The notes beneath the pieces are model-generated. The model saw only the letters and a list, made by a program, of their open reading frames with translations. It made no database searches and had not been told where the DNA came from. Shown here one piece after another: positions 17,255 through 25,743 of a DNA stretch of 64,000 nt; the first letter of the stretch is position 1, and each line of letters opens with the position of its first letter. The position numbers and the translations under genes were made by a program. Source of the stretch: Micromonospora avicenniae (lineage in GTDB: Bacteria > Actinomycetota > Actinomycetes > Mycobacteriales > Micromonosporaceae); NCBI RefSeq assembly GCF_900156065.1, contig NZ_FTNF01000001.1:372001-436000 (forward strand). Reading direction: 5' to 3'.

Positions 17255-18219
17255 GCACCTTCGGCTACACGGAACGCCCGGTCGGCCTGACCGGTCAGGC
17301 CACCCGCAGCACGGTGAACGAACGAGCCGCCGCCCGGCAGGGCGGCCACGACGACAGCGCCGCGCTCGCCGTGCAGGGCGAGGGCACCGCCAAGCGGCTG
17401 CGTAACCGGCCGCACAACGAGCCGCCGGCCCGGCCGGCGGTGCCCGGCGGGAACGCCATGCCGACCGGTGGCCGGGTCGCCGCACCCCCCCGGCCCACGA
17501 TGCCCGTGCAGAGCCGTCGCGTCGACGACGCCCCCGCCGTGGCCGACCCGTCCGCGGGTGAGACGGCCGTGCTGCCCGCGGTGCCGGCGGCCCCCGCGCC
17601 CACCGGCACCGGCAACAGCACCACCGGATTCCCGAGCCGTCCCGACCCGTCCGACCCGGCGACCGAGGTGTGGGCCCTGGTCGAACGGGCGCAGGCCGGT
17701 GAGTCCGAGGCGTTCGGCCTCATCTACGACCGGTACGTCGACACGGTCTTCCGCTTCGTCTACTTCCGGGTCGGCAACCGGCAACTGGCCGAGGACCTGA
17801 CCTCCGACACCTTCCTGCGCGCGCTCAAGCGGATCGGCAGCTTCACCTGGCAGGGCCGCGACCTGGGCGCCTGGCTCGTCACCATCGCCCGAAACCTGGT
17901 CGCCGACCATTTCAAGTCCGGTCGTTACCGGCTGGAGGTCACCACGGGCGACGTGCTCGACGCCGACCGCGAGGATCGCGGCCCGGAGGGGAGCCCGGAG
18001 GCGGCGGTGGTCGAGCACATCACGAACGTCGCCCTGCTCAGCGCGGTCAAGCAGCTCAACCCGGAGCAGCAGGAGTGCATCGTGCTCCGGTTCCTCCAGG
18101 GCTTCTCCGTGGCCGAGACGGCCCGGGCGATGGGCAAGAACGAGGGCGCGATCAAGGCGTTGCAGTACCGCGCGGTGCGCGCCCTGGCCCGCCTCCTGCC
18201 CGACGGCTTCCAGGCGTAG
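17251..18219 (+). CDS. bldN: ECF sigma factor of the BldN family
   Basis: 322 residues. The first ~138 are a low-complexity Ala/Pro/Arg extension. Then comes sigma region 2 (VERAQAGESEAFGLIYDRY, DLTSDTFLRALKRIGSFTW, GAWLVTIARNLVADHFKS) and region 4 (LNPEQQECIVLRFLQGFS, MGKNEGAIKALQYRAVRAL). These blocks match Streptomyces BldN very closely as I remember it; BldN also has an N-terminal pro-region and drives chaplin/rodlin genes during aerial growth. Next to an RsbN-type anti-sigma gene, as in Streptomyces. The pro-region here is longer than the ~86 residues of S. coelicolor BldN. Confidence 0.88.
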   Translation: MSTFGYTERPVGLTGQATRSTVNERAAARQGGHDDSAALAVQGEGTAKRLRNRPHNEPPARPAVPGGNAMPTGGRVAAPPRPTMPVQSRRVDDAPAVADPSAGETAVLPAVPAAPAPTGTGNSTTGFPSRPDPSDPATEVWALVERAQAGESEAFGLIYDRYVDTVFRFVYFRVGNRQLAEDLTSDTFLRALKRIGSFTWQGRDLGAWLVTIARNLVADHFKSGRYRLEVTTGDVLDADREDRGPEGSPEAAVVEHITNVALLSAVKQLNPEQQECIVLRFLQGFSVAETARAMGKNEGAIKALQYRAVRALARLLPDGFQA

Positions 18220-18323
18220 TCCGACCGACGGAACCGGTGTGGCGCGATCACCGATCGCGCAGTAGAGAGCCGCTTTCACAAGGTGATTCCGGTCACTTTC
18301 CGCCATTTCCGCCCCGCCGGGCC

Positions 18324-18351
18324 CGTAACCCGTGCCCGGCACACTCCGTTT
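18324..18351 (+). promoter_or_regulatory. Candidate ECF-type promoter for rsbN
   Basis: CGTAACC (18324-18330) and CCGTTT (18346-18351) with 17 nt between TAAC and CGTT look like an ECF -35/-10 pair, upstream of rsbN with a ~150-nt leader. BldN-dependent transcription of its own anti-sigma gene is the obvious hypothesis. The rest of 18220-18508 holds no gene. Confidence 0.35.
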
Positions 18352-18508
18352 CTCCGGGTGCGACCGGTGGTTGCCCCGGTATCCCCCCGGGCACTCCGAG
18401 GTCGGCGGGCGCACCTGCCCACGACCTCATCTCGCGGTGTCACGCTGCCGCCGGTCGTCGCCCATACGGCGGCCGACCGGCCGTGACCAGCGAGAGGAGG
18501 TGCCCGCG

Positions 18509-19390
18509 GTGGACAACGCCTTCTTCTCCCGCCGGCGCGCCGAGCGCTTCGCCCAGCTTCTCGACGAGGCCAACGGCGCCCGACGGCATCATGTCCGGTC
18601 CCGGGTCGACGACGAGCTCGCCCCACTCGTGGCGGTCGGCCAGCGGCTCGTCGCCGAGCGCCCGAAGGTCGACGTGGATCCGGAGTTCCGCACCGGCCTG
18701 CGCGCCATGCTGCTGGCCACCGCCGAGCGCGAAGGGCTGGGCACACCGGCCACCGCGGCCGCCGATCCGGCCCGCGAGCGCGCCACCGCGGGTGCTCGTA
18801 ATTCCCTGCTGCCCTCGGTCACGGCGCGCCGGGCCCGGGCCCGCGGCGCCATCCTGGTCGGCGTGGCGGCCGGCGCGATCGCCGTCTCCGGCATCTCGGC
18901 CGCCAGCGAGAACGCGGTGCCGGGTGACGCGCTGTACGGCATGAAGCGCGGGACGGAACGCGCTCAGCTCGCCCTGGCCAGCTCCGACGTCAGCCGCGGC
19001 CAGCTCTTCCTCGACTTCGCCCGCACCCGTCTCGGCGAGGCCGCCGAGCTGCGCGGCGACCACGTCGGCTTCAGCACCGTGCTCGACGACATGGACGCCG
19101 ACACCCGCCAAGGCGTACGGCTGCTGACCGCCGCCGCCGTGCAGCGCGCCGACGCGGCGAGCCTGGACACGGTCAACACGTTCGTGACCGAACAGCGACG
19201 CGCGGTCAGCGACCTGCTCGACGGGGCCAACCGCACCAACCGGGGCCGCACCCGCGAGTCGCTGGAACTGCTCGACAGCGTCCGTGAGCGCTCCGACGCG
19301 CTGCGCGCCGCGCTCGGCTGCGGTATCCCCGCGCCGGTGGCCAGTGACAGCCTCGGCCCCGCGCCCGACGTCTGCCCCGCTGACCGCTGA
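18509..19390 (+). CDS. rsbN: RsbN-like anti-sigma factor (DUF5667 membrane protein)
   Basis: 293 residues from the GTG at 18509, which has GGAGG 8 nt upstream. An N-terminal cytoplasmic region (FFSRRRAERFAQLLDEANG) should bind the sigma factor. A single membrane helix follows at about 111-130 (GAILVGVAAGAIAVSGI), then an extracytoplasmic helical DUF5667 domain (SENAVPGDALYGMKRGTE). In Streptomyces the gene right after bldN encodes RsbN, a membrane anti-sigma for BldN; position and architecture match. It should keep BldN inactive until development. Confidence 0.82.
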   Translation: MDNAFFSRRRAERFAQLLDEANGARRHHVRSRVDDELAPLVAVGQRLVAERPKVDVDPEFRTGLRAMLLATAEREGLGTPATAAADPARERATAGARNSLLPSVTARRARARGAILVGVAAGAIAVSGISAASENAVPGDALYGMKRGTERAQLALASSDVSRGQLFLDFARTRLGEAAELRGDHVGFSTVLDDMDADTRQGVRLLTAAAVQRADAASLDTVNTFVTEQRRAVSDLLDGANRTNRGRTRESLELLDSVRERSDALRAALGCGIPAPVASDSLGPAPDVCPADR

Positions 19391-19475
19391 CCGGCGGGCA
19401 CCGGCAGACCTCTGCCCGCCGTCCCCGGTCCGGCTACGCTCGCTGGAGGCGTACCGGTTCAGGGAGGGAGGTCGA

Positions 19476-20348
19476 GTGGTTCACGGCCGGAAGGTGACGG
19501 TCAGCACCGACGTCGACGGTCACACCGCCGGCTGGGCGGAGGCCGAGCCGGCCCCGCCGCCCTCCGTACCGGATCCGACCGCGGCAGCCTTCTTCGACGT
19601 GGACAACACGATGATGCAGGGCGCGTCGATCTACTGGTTCGCCCGTGGGCTCGCCGCCCGCAACTACTTCACCACCACCGACCTGGCCCGGTTCGCCTGG
19701 CAGCAGCTCCGGTTCCGGATGCTCGCTCGGGAACACGCCGGCGACATGTCGCAGGCCAGGGATGCCGCGCTCGCCTTCATCGAGGGTTGGCGGGTGGACG
19801 ACATGGAGCGGCTCGCCCAGGAGATCTTCGACGAGATGATGGCGCCCCGCATCTGGGCGGGTACCCGCCAGCTCGCCCAACGCCATCTCGACGCCGGTGA
19901 ACGGGTCTGGCTGGTGAGTGCCGCTCCGGTGGAGATCGGCCGAGTGATCGCATCCCGGCTCGGACTGACCGGGGCGATCGGCACGGTCGCCGAGATCGTC
20001 GACGGCGCGTACACCGGCCGCTTGGCCGGCGACCTGATGCACGGGCCGGCAAAGGCCGAGGCGGTGCGGCAACTCGCCGCCGTGGAAGGACTCGACCTCG
20101 CCCGCTGCGCCGCCTACAGCGATTCCGCCAACGACCTGCCGCTGCTCTCCGCCGTCGGCCGACCGGTGGCGGTGAACCCGGACGGTGCGCTGCTGCGCCG
20201 CGCGCGGGAGTACGGCTGGGAGGTGTGCGACTTCCGGACCGGCCGCCGGGCCGTCAAGATCGCCGTACCGTCCACCGCCGCTGCCGGCATCCTGGCCGGC
20301 GCGGTCAGCGCCGGCATGGCGCTGCACCGGCGCCGCCGACCCGGCTGA
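19476..20348 (+). CDS. HAD-IB family phosphatase (SerB-like) with C-terminal hydrophobic segment
   Basis: 290 residues; the GTG at 19476 has AGGGAGGG upstream. HAD motif I is FFDVDNTMMQG, motif II VSAAPVEIG, motif IV AYSDSANDLPLL, which marks the HAD-IB (phosphoserine phosphatase-like) subfamily. The last ~25 residues (TAAAGILAGAVSAGMALHRR) could associate with the membrane. Homologues lie near hemA across actinobacteria (SerB1-type, Rv0505c in memory). The true substrate may be a phospholipid precursor rather than phosphoserine; that is inference. Confidence 0.85.
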   Translation: MVHGRKVTVSTDVDGHTAGWAEAEPAPPPSVPDPTAAAFFDVDNTMMQGASIYWFARGLAARNYFTTTDLARFAWQQLRFRMLAREHAGDMSQARDAALAFIEGWRVDDMERLAQEIFDEMMAPRIWAGTRQLAQRHLDAGERVWLVSAAPVEIGRVIASRLGLTGAIGTVAEIVDGAYTGRLAGDLMHGPAKAEAVRQLAAVEGLDLARCAAYSDSANDLPLLSAVGRPVAVNPDGALLRRAREYGWEVCDFRTGRRAVKIAVPSTAAAGILAGAVSAGMALHRRRRPG

Positions 20349-20362
20349 CCGGGCGGGTCGAC

Positions 20363-20378
20363 CGGCCGGGCCCGGCCG
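20363..20378. terminator. Short GC palindrome between convergent genes
   Basis: CGGCCGGG-CCCGGCCG, a perfect 16-bp palindrome 15 nt after the HAD-IB stop and 2 nt before the acyltransferase stop. Possible bidirectional terminator; without a spacer the hairpin would be short. Confidence 0.35.
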
Positions 20379-20379
20379 C

Positions 20380-21402
20380 TCACGGGCCGAACGGGTCCGG
20401 GCGGCGCTCGAGCAGCTTGTGCAAGGTCTGCTGAATGGTCTCCCGCACCTGGTCGGCGAGGTTGAAGACCACCAGCGGATCGTCGGCGGAGTCGGTCAGG
20501 TGTGCCGTCGGGATCGGCGGGCAGAACTCGATCAGCCACTTGCTCGGTAGCGGAACCATACCCAGCGGCCCGAGCCAGGGGAAGGTCGGCGTGACCGGGA
20601 AGTAGGGCAGCTTCAGCAGCCGGGCCAGCGGCTTGATGTCGGCGAGCATCGGGTAGATCTCCTCGCCGCCGACGATCGCCACCGGCACGATAGGCGTGCC
20701 GGTACGCAGCGCGGCCGAGACGAAGCCACCCCGACCGAAGCGTTGCAGCTTGTACCGGTCGGCGTAGAGCTTGCCGATGCCCTTGAAGCCTTCCGGGAAG
20801 ACGCCTACCAACTCACCCCCGCCGAGCAGCCGTTCGGCGTCGGGGTTGCAGGCAACCGTACCGCCCGACTTGCGCGCCAGCTCGGAGACGACCGGCATCC
20901 GGAACACCAGGTCGGCGCCGAGCAGACGGAGGAACCGGCGCCGGGGGTGCCGGTCGTGCAGGGCGGTCGCCAGGATCAGGGCGTCCAGCGCCACCGTCCC
21001 GGAGTGGTTCCCCACCACCAGGCCGGCCCCGTCGGCGGGGACGTTCTCGATCCCGGTCACCTCGGTGCGGAACCAGTCCCGGTAGAGCACCCGCACCAGC
21101 GGGTGCAGGACCCGCTCGGTCAGCTCCGGGTCGAAGCCGAACTCGTCGACCTCGTAGTCGCCGGAGAGCCGCCGGCGCAGGAACGCCAGACCGCTCGCCA
21201 CCTTGCGGTCCCAGGGATCTCCGGGCACATCGGCCACCGCCGACCCGGCCGGCCGAGTCGACTCGGCCGGCTCGGCGGCCGGCTCGCTGCGCCGGTGTCC
21301 GTTGCGTCGCGCCGGGTCGGCGGCCGGGTCCGGGGCGTTCATCGGTACGTCGAACCGACCGCCCGCCGCGGCATCGTCGTGCCCCTGCCCCGCCCCGGTC
21401 AC
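20380..21402 (-). CDS. Lysophospholipid/1-acylglycerol-phosphate acyltransferase family protein
   Basis: 340 residues. The first ~70 are a polar, disordered extension. The PlsC-type domain has the histidine block VVGNHSGTVALDALI and the substrate block VFPEGFKGIG. The His-Asp spacing (6 residues) is longer than the textbook HX4D; I recall the same spacing in mycobacterial relatives (Rv0502). It probably acylates a glycerophospholipid precursor at the membrane. The GTG start overlaps the epimerase stop (GTGA), so the two genes are coupled. Confidence 0.83.
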   Translation of the reverse strand: MTGAGQGHDDAAAGGRFDVPMNAPDPAADPARRNGHRRSEPAAEPAESTRPAGSAVADVPGDPWDRKVASGLAFLRRRLSGDYEVDEFGFDPELTERVLHPLVRVLYRDWFRTEVTGIENVPADGAGLVVGNHSGTVALDALILATALHDRHPRRRFLRLLGADLVFRMPVVSELARKSGGTVACNPDAERLLGGGELVGVFPEGFKGIGKLYADRYKLQRFGRGGFVSAALRTGTPIVPVAIVGGEEIYPMLADIKPLARLLKLPYFPVTPTFPWLGPLGMVPLPSKWLIEFCPPIPTAHLTDSADDPLVVFNLADQVRETIQQTLHKLLERRPDPFGP

Positions 21403-22472
21403 GATCGCTCCCGGACGGCGGCCCGCACCTGCCGGATCCCGTCCAGCACGGCCTGTTCGGCGGCGGCCAACTGCTCGCGGGTCAGCACCGCCCGACCGTG
21501 GTGGGCGCGGATGAAGTCGTCGAAGGCGGCGGCGGTGGAGCGCGGCGTGAAGGCGTACTCGCGCTCCAGCCGGCTGGTGTCCACCACCCGGCCGTGTACG
21601 AAGAGGTCGACCTGGTCCAGACCGATACGACCGAAGCCGAGGGTACGCGCGAGCGCGGCGGCGTTGGAGAGACCGGGCTCCAACACCGGTACGGCCACCC
21701 GGCCGGCCCGCCGGATCGCCTGCGTCAGGGAGAGCACACCCGGCCCGGCCACGTTGTAGGTGCCGGGATGGTCCTCGACGACGGACCGGTGCAGCACTTC
21801 GAGGGCGTCGTCGAAGTGCAGGAATTGCAGCCGGGGATCCCGGCCGAGGACAGTTGGCACCAGCGGCTGGGAGAAGTAGCGGGTCAGCGTCGTGTCGGCG
21901 GTCGAGCCGATGAACGGAGCGAAGCGCAGGACCGTCGCCGTGACGTCGGGGCGGCGACGACGGAAGCCGCGGACGTACCCCTCGATGTCCAGGATGTCGC
22001 GGCCGAAACCGCCGCGCGGCACCTCGCGGGGCTCGGTCTCCTCGGTGAACACCGCCGGGTCCCGGAACGACGCCCCGTACGCCGCCGTCGAGGAGCGGAC
22101 CACGAGCTTGCGGAGTCGGGGTGCCCGCTGACAGGCGGCGAGCAGTTGCATCGTGCCGATGACGTTCTGCTCCTTCATCGCCCCGCGGCCGCCGTGCTGC
22201 GGATCGGGGGCGGTGACGAGCGCGAGGTGTACCACCGCGTCGACGTCCAGGTCGGCGAGGAGGCTGCCGAGCGAGCCGCCGTCGACCCGGAGCCGCTCCA
22301 CCCCGTCGGGCAGATCGGTGGACTCCCCACCGGACTCGGGCGGATCGATGCCGATCACCCGCTCGATCCGCTGGTCGGCGGCGAGCCGGGCGGCGACGTG
22401 TGCGCCGAGGTAGCGACCCACCCCGGTGACGACGACAACCCCCGGAGCACCACGGGTGCCACCGGGGGTCAT
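21399..22472 (-). CDS. NAD-dependent epimerase/dehydratase (GalE-like)
   Basis: 357 residues from the ATG at 22472, with GGGAGG about 8 nt upstream. An extended-SDR Rossmann motif VVTGVGRYLGAHVAARL opens the protein. VVRSSTAAYGASF carries the catalytic Ser/Thr region; the expected YxxxK reads less clearly. A C-terminal helical part follows (AFTPRSTAAAFDDFI). The family is near Rv0501 (galE2 in memory) and precedes an acyltransferase in both genera. The sugar-nucleotide substrate is unknown. Confidence 0.83.
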   Translation of the reverse strand: MTPGGTRGAPGVVVVTGVGRYLGAHVAARLAADQRIERVIGIDPPESGGESTDLPDGVERLRVDGGSLGSLLADLDVDAVVHLALVTAPDPQHGGRGAMKEQNVIGTMQLLAACQRAPRLRKLVVRSSTAAYGASFRDPAVFTEETEPREVPRGGFGRDILDIEGYVRGFRRRRPDVTATVLRFAPFIGSTADTTLTRYFSQPLVPTVLGRDPRLQFLHFDDALEVLHRSVVEDHPGTYNVAGPGVLSLTQAIRRAGRVAVPVLEPGLSNAAALARTLGFGRIGLDQVDLFVHGRVVDTSRLEREYAFTPRSTAAAFDDFIRAHHGRAVLTREQLAAAEQAVLDGIRQVRAAVRERS

Positions 22473-22563
22473 CCTCCGCACCTCCCTCGACAGGCGGGAT
22501 CGAGCCGGGACGACCACGGCCTGATCACCTGAGCCTCCGAGGGTCGACAGATGGCAAGTGACG

Positions 22564-22592
22564 CCGTTGCCGGGCCGACGGCCCGGCAACGG
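22564..22592 (-). terminator. Strong hairpin terminator after the bS22 gene
   Basis: A perfect 13-bp stem (CCGTTGCCGGGCC and its complement) with a GAC loop, ending 1 nt before the stop codon of the small ribosomal protein gene. No U tract, as is common in actinobacteria. Confidence 0.75.
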
Positions 22593-22694
22593 TCACTTGC
22601 CGAGACGGCGACGCTGGACGCGGGTCTTGCGCAGCAGCTTGCGGTGCTTCTTCTTAGCCATGCGCTTGCGGCGCTTCTTGACCACCGAGCCCAT
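22593..22694 (-). CDS. Small basic ribosomal protein bS22 (AURKAIP1/COX24-like)
   Basis: 33 residues, almost entirely Lys/Arg ([16 protein letters not shown], then a basic tail ending RRRLGK). This is the short actinobacterial 30S protein found as bS22 in mycobacterial ribosome structures (Rv0500B position, from memory). GAAAGG lies 7 nt before the ATG. The region 22695-23036 upstream has no gene. Confidence 0.92.
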   Translation of the reverse strand: MGSVVKKRRKRMAKKKHRKLLRKTRVQRRRLGK

Positions 22695-23007
22695 ACGAAA
22701 GCCTTTCGATGCAACGTGCGGGGCGGACCGGCTGCCACCACCACGCGGGTGGGCGTCGGCGACCGCTTGCGGACAACGGACCGGACCAGCTCGGGCGTCA
22801 GGGCGCACCGGGGTGCGGTCACGGTCGGGCTCCAGGGTAGCGGGAGAGCATCAGCAGGACCAACGCGGCCCCGTCGATGTGCCCGCCGGAGCCGGGTCGT
22901 GGTCCCGACCGCGACGCCCGGCGACCCGCGTGAAGCTTCCCGAAACGCCCTTCCGTACGCACCCATGGGCCCGTCGGCTCATCCCTCGCGCCCGCCGTGG
23001 CCGGTCA

Positions 23008-23025
23008 GGCCCGGATGCCCGGGCC
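23008..23025 (-). terminator. Hairpin after the BldC-like gene
   Basis: GGCCCGG-ATGC-CCGGGCC, 7-bp GC stem beginning 12 nt past the stop of the 69-residue HTH gene. Confidence 0.5.
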
Positions 23026-23036
23026 GCCCCGGCTGA

Positions 23037-23246
23037 TCAGGCGGTTTCCTGGAAGGCACCGCGGAGATACTCGTGCACCGCGTGCTCGGGCACCCGGAAC
23101 GACCGGCCGACCCGCACGGCGGTGAGTTCACCGCTGTGCACCAGGCGGTAGACAGTCATCTTCGACACCCGCATGACCGTCGCCACCTCGGCGACGGTCA
23201 GGAACTTGACCTCCGACAGTCGACCGTCGGACTGCGACCCGGTCAT
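23037..23246 (-). CDS. BldC-like/excisionase-family HTH DNA-binding protein
   Basis: 69 residues, nearly all a MerR-like winged HTH: FLTVAEVATVMRVSKMTVYR, then the wing VRVGRSFRVPEHAVHEYL. Length and sequence fit the small BldC/Rv0500A type. Such proteins bind short direct repeats cooperatively and regulate development. In this syntenic place (before bS22) it is a conserved actinobacterial gene; direct targets here are unknown. Confidence 0.87.
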   Translation of the reverse strand: MTGSQSDGRLSEVKFLTVAEVATVMRVSKMTVYRLVHSGELTAVRVGRSFRVPEHAVHEYLRGAFQETA

Positions 23247-23510
23247 GGCTCACCCGTCCCCATCCCATGCCCAGCACGCGCCAGTGCCGGCGGAATGCTC
23301 CCGCACGGACCGGCGACGCGCGTGTTACCAGTACGGTAGCGGGGCCGCTGTGACCGGCGCGATCCCTTCGTGCAACTGATCATGATTACGGCCTCGGGTT
23401 CACCCGTTCCGACCAGGCGATATCCGCCCTGCCGAGCCGGGCGTCCCATCGCCGGGACCTGAGCGCGCCGAACTCGCTCCGCCACGGAGCGCAGCCGAAG
23501 GGCGGAAGGC

Positions 23511-23548
23511 GCCCGGTGGCTCCGGTGGCGCCACCGGAGCCACCGGGC
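23511..23548. terminator. Perfect 38-bp palindrome
   Basis: GCCCGGTGGCTCCGGTGGC (23511-23529) is followed at once by its exact complement (23530-23548), a 19-bp arm with no spacer. It lies about 160 bp downstream of the metallopeptidase stop on the minus strand and could form a very stable terminator hairpin or cruciform. Apart from it I see nothing in 23247-23708. Confidence 0.6.
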
Positions 23549-23708
23549 GGGTGCCCCGGGCCGCTTCCGGACGCGGCACCGGGGCTCCGCGCTGGGAGCG
23601 GGACCAGTGTCGCAGGTACGTCGGAACCACCCGACACCGGTGGATCATGAAGTAGGGGGTGGCACGACCGGGAGCGACCGCATCGTCCGCAGGGATGGGC
23701 GGTGGCGG

Positions 23709-25016
23709 TCAGGCGGCCAGCGTGCGGATGTAGGCGACGCACTGGCTGTGCAGGGCCGACCAGGCCTCGCCGAAGACCTGCTCGGCGGCCTGCTCCGGCG
23801 GCGTACGGTCGTGCAGCACGGCCGCGACGAAGGCGAGCAGGCGCTGCTCACCGAACCGGTCGACGAGGTGCCGGACGGCCAGGTAGCCGAGGCCGTAGCT
23901 GCCGGCGACCCGCGCGGCGGGTGCGTCGTCGTCCGGCGCGAGGCCGTCCAGCCGGCCGTTCCACCCGCCCCGGACCAGTTCGCGCACCTGGGCCAGGCCC
24001 TGGTAGCGGCTCACCGGCTGACCATCGGAGCCGGCGTACTCGGCCAGCCCTTCCACCAGCCACCAGGTCGCCTTGCCCGGATAGCCCTGCTCGGGCAGCG
24101 AGGCGGCGTGGGTCAGCTCGTGCCGGAGCAGGTCGTCCAGGCCGGCGGCTGTCGTCCCGTCCGCGTTGATCACCACCTCGTGGTGGCCGCCGCCGACGTT
24201 GACCGCGTACCCGCCGGTCCATTTCGGGCGGCCACCCCCGTACCAGCGTTCCCACTCGGCACGGCCGGCGTAATAGATCCGGTAACGGTCCGGCGGCGAG
24301 CCGGCCACCGCGTACCGGTCGGCGACCTTCGCCGCCGCCTCGGCCTGGGCCAGCAGGGCCGGCAGCTTCCCGCGCAGCGCGGGCGTCGTCGCCACGGTGG
24401 TTCGCGCGCCGGTTGACACGACCAGTTCGTCGACCTCCCACGGCCGCGTGCCGGTCTCCGCGGACTTGGACTCCTCGACGGCGACGAGCCGGGGCTGCTG
24501 CCCGGCGTCGCGCCACCGGGTGCCGGCCAGTACCGGGCTGGGACGGCACCCGGGCGCAGCGAAGCAGTACTGGAACCGCACCAGCATCCGCCACTCGCCG
24601 GGCCGGTCGGGCAGCGCGGTGGGCAGGCCGGTCACCTCGGCCCGCCAGGTGCTCACCTGCAGCGCCCGCAACGCGTTGAACCGGCGGCGCAGGTCGGCGT
24701 GCGCGGTCGGCTCGGCCACGGCGAGGAAGCCGGCCTGATCGCCCGCGAGCAGGGCGGCGGACTGCCGTTCCAGCGCCGCGGCGATCCGGGCGGCGAGGTC
24801 ACGCGCGGCTCGGGTCGCCGGGTCGCCCGCCGGAGAGCCGGCCCGCTGCACCACCGCCCGTCCGTCGGGCTCCCTGATCGCCGCTGTCAGCAGCGCCGCT
24901 GGGACCCCGCAGGTGAACAGCAGCAGCACGACCAGGGTGAGCACCGTCCACAGGGGTCGGATCCGGCGCGGCGCGGCTTCGTCCAGACCGTCAGTCACCC
25001 GGCGAAGGGTAGCCAC
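23709..25016 (-). CDS. Membrane-anchored gluzincin-type metallopeptidase
   Basis: 435 residues. A short basic N-terminus precedes one membrane helix (LWTVLTLVVLLLFTCGVPAA), which leaves the rest outside the cell. HELTH (299-303) plus Glu322 in WWLVEGLAEYAG gives HExxH-x18-E, the M1-like gluzincin zinc site. The middle contains a possible NTF2/SnoaL-like stretch (AALERQSAALLAGDQAGFLA). Substrate unknown. GTG start at 25016 (GTG 24998 also possible). It probably belongs to one unit with the upstream small membrane ORF and the TetR gene. Confidence 0.8.
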   Translation of the reverse strand: MATLRRVTDGLDEAAPRRIRPLWTVLTLVVLLLFTCGVPAALLTAAIREPDGRAVVQRAGSPAGDPATRAARDLAARIAAALERQSAALLAGDQAGFLAVAEPTAHADLRRRFNALRALQVSTWRAEVTGLPTALPDRPGEWRMLVRFQYCFAAPGCRPSPVLAGTRWRDAGQQPRLVAVEESKSAETGTRPWEVDELVVSTGARTTVATTPALRGKLPALLAQAEAAAKVADRYAVAGSPPDRYRIYYAGRAEWERWYGGGRPKWTGGYAVNVGGGHHEVVINADGTTAAGLDDLLRHELTHAASLPEQGYPGKATWWLVEGLAEYAGSDGQPVSRYQGLAQVRELVRGGWNGRLDGLAPDDDAPAARVAGSYGLGYLAVRHLVDRFGEQRLLAFVAAVLHDRTPPEQAAEQVFGEAWSALHSQCVAYIRTLAA

Positions 25017-25189
25017 CGATCGGTGGATCCGGCGAGGCCGGCGTCACCGGTCACTGCGGACGGACGCCGGGCTGGCGTCACAGAGCGTCCGGCGCGATCG
25101 GTGAACCGGATCAGGGCGGCGGTCGCCGCCCAGACGATCACCAAGGCGAACCCGAGCGCCCGGATCAACTTGTCCGCCCGCTGCCCCAC
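24995..25189 (-). CDS. Possible small single-pass membrane protein
   Basis: 64 residues, GTG start, one clear hydrophobic helix (ALGFALVIVWAATAALIRF) after a short basic N-terminus, then a polar tail. It overlaps the TetR gene by 25 nt and the peptidase gene by 22 nt. No recognisable family and no good Shine-Dalgarno sequence. It could be translationally coupled, or only an open frame between two genes. Confidence 0.35.
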   Translation of the reverse strand: MGQRADKLIRALGFALVIVWAATAALIRFTDRAGRSVTPARRPSAVTGDAGLAGSTDRWLPFAG

Positions 25190-25743
25190 CCCCGGAGCGC
25201 GGCGTCGAGCGACGCGATCATCTCGTCGTAGGAGCGGTCGAGGTCGCGAGGAAGGCCGAAGCCGCCGGCCACCTCCAACGAGACGAACCCGTGCAGCGCG
25301 CTGCGCAGCGTCCGGGCGGCGTCGACCGCGGCGTCGCCGGTGATCCCGTAGCCGTTCAGTACCGCGTAGACGGCGCCGACCGCCCGCTCGCCTGCGGCCA
25401 CATGGTCCGGGTCGGCCGGATCCGGCACCCGCTGGGTGGCCGGGTACCTGCCGGGGTGGCGACGCGCGTACGACCGGTAGGCGGCCGCTACCGCGCGCAG
25501 CGCGTCGACGCCGGCCCGCCCGACGGCGGCCGTCATGAGCTCGTCGGCCAGCTCTGCGGTGGCGAACGCGGAGAGCTTCTGCGCCAGGGCGTCCGCTCCC
25601 CGAACGTGCTTGTAGAGGCTGGGCAGTGCCACGCCGAGCCGCGCGGCCACTGCGGCGAGGGTGAGCTGCTCCCGGCCGACCTCGTCGACGAGCCGGGCCG
25701 CCTCGCGTACGACGATCTGCTGATTGAGCCCGGCCCTAGGCAC
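25165..25743 (-). CDS. TetR-family repressor (WHG-type C-terminal domain)
   Basis: 192 residues. The N-terminal TetR HTH (EQLTLAAVAARLGVALPSLY, KHVRG) is followed by a helical ligand domain with the HGFVSLEVAGGFG block of the WHG subfamily. The GTG start overlaps the alpha/beta-hydrolase stop by 8 nt. The dyad in the hydrolase promoter at 26540 is its likely operator, which would make the unit self-regulated. Ligand unknown. Confidence 0.87.
   Translation of the reverse strand: MPRAGLNQQIVVREAARLVDEVGREQLTLAAVAARLGVALPSLYKHVRGADALAQKLSAFATAELADELMTAAVGRAGVDALRAVAAAYRSYARRHPGRYPATQRVPDPADPDHVAAGERAVGAVYAVLNGYGITGDAAVDAARTLRSALHGFVSLEVAGGFGLPRDLDRSYDEMIASLDAALRGWGSGRTS

Noticed and set aside
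23386..23742. Possible gene on the minus strand in the gap after the metallopeptidase.
   Set aside because: The frame overlaps the peptidase end, runs through the 38-bp palindrome and is Arg/Pro/Gly-rich without a start signal.
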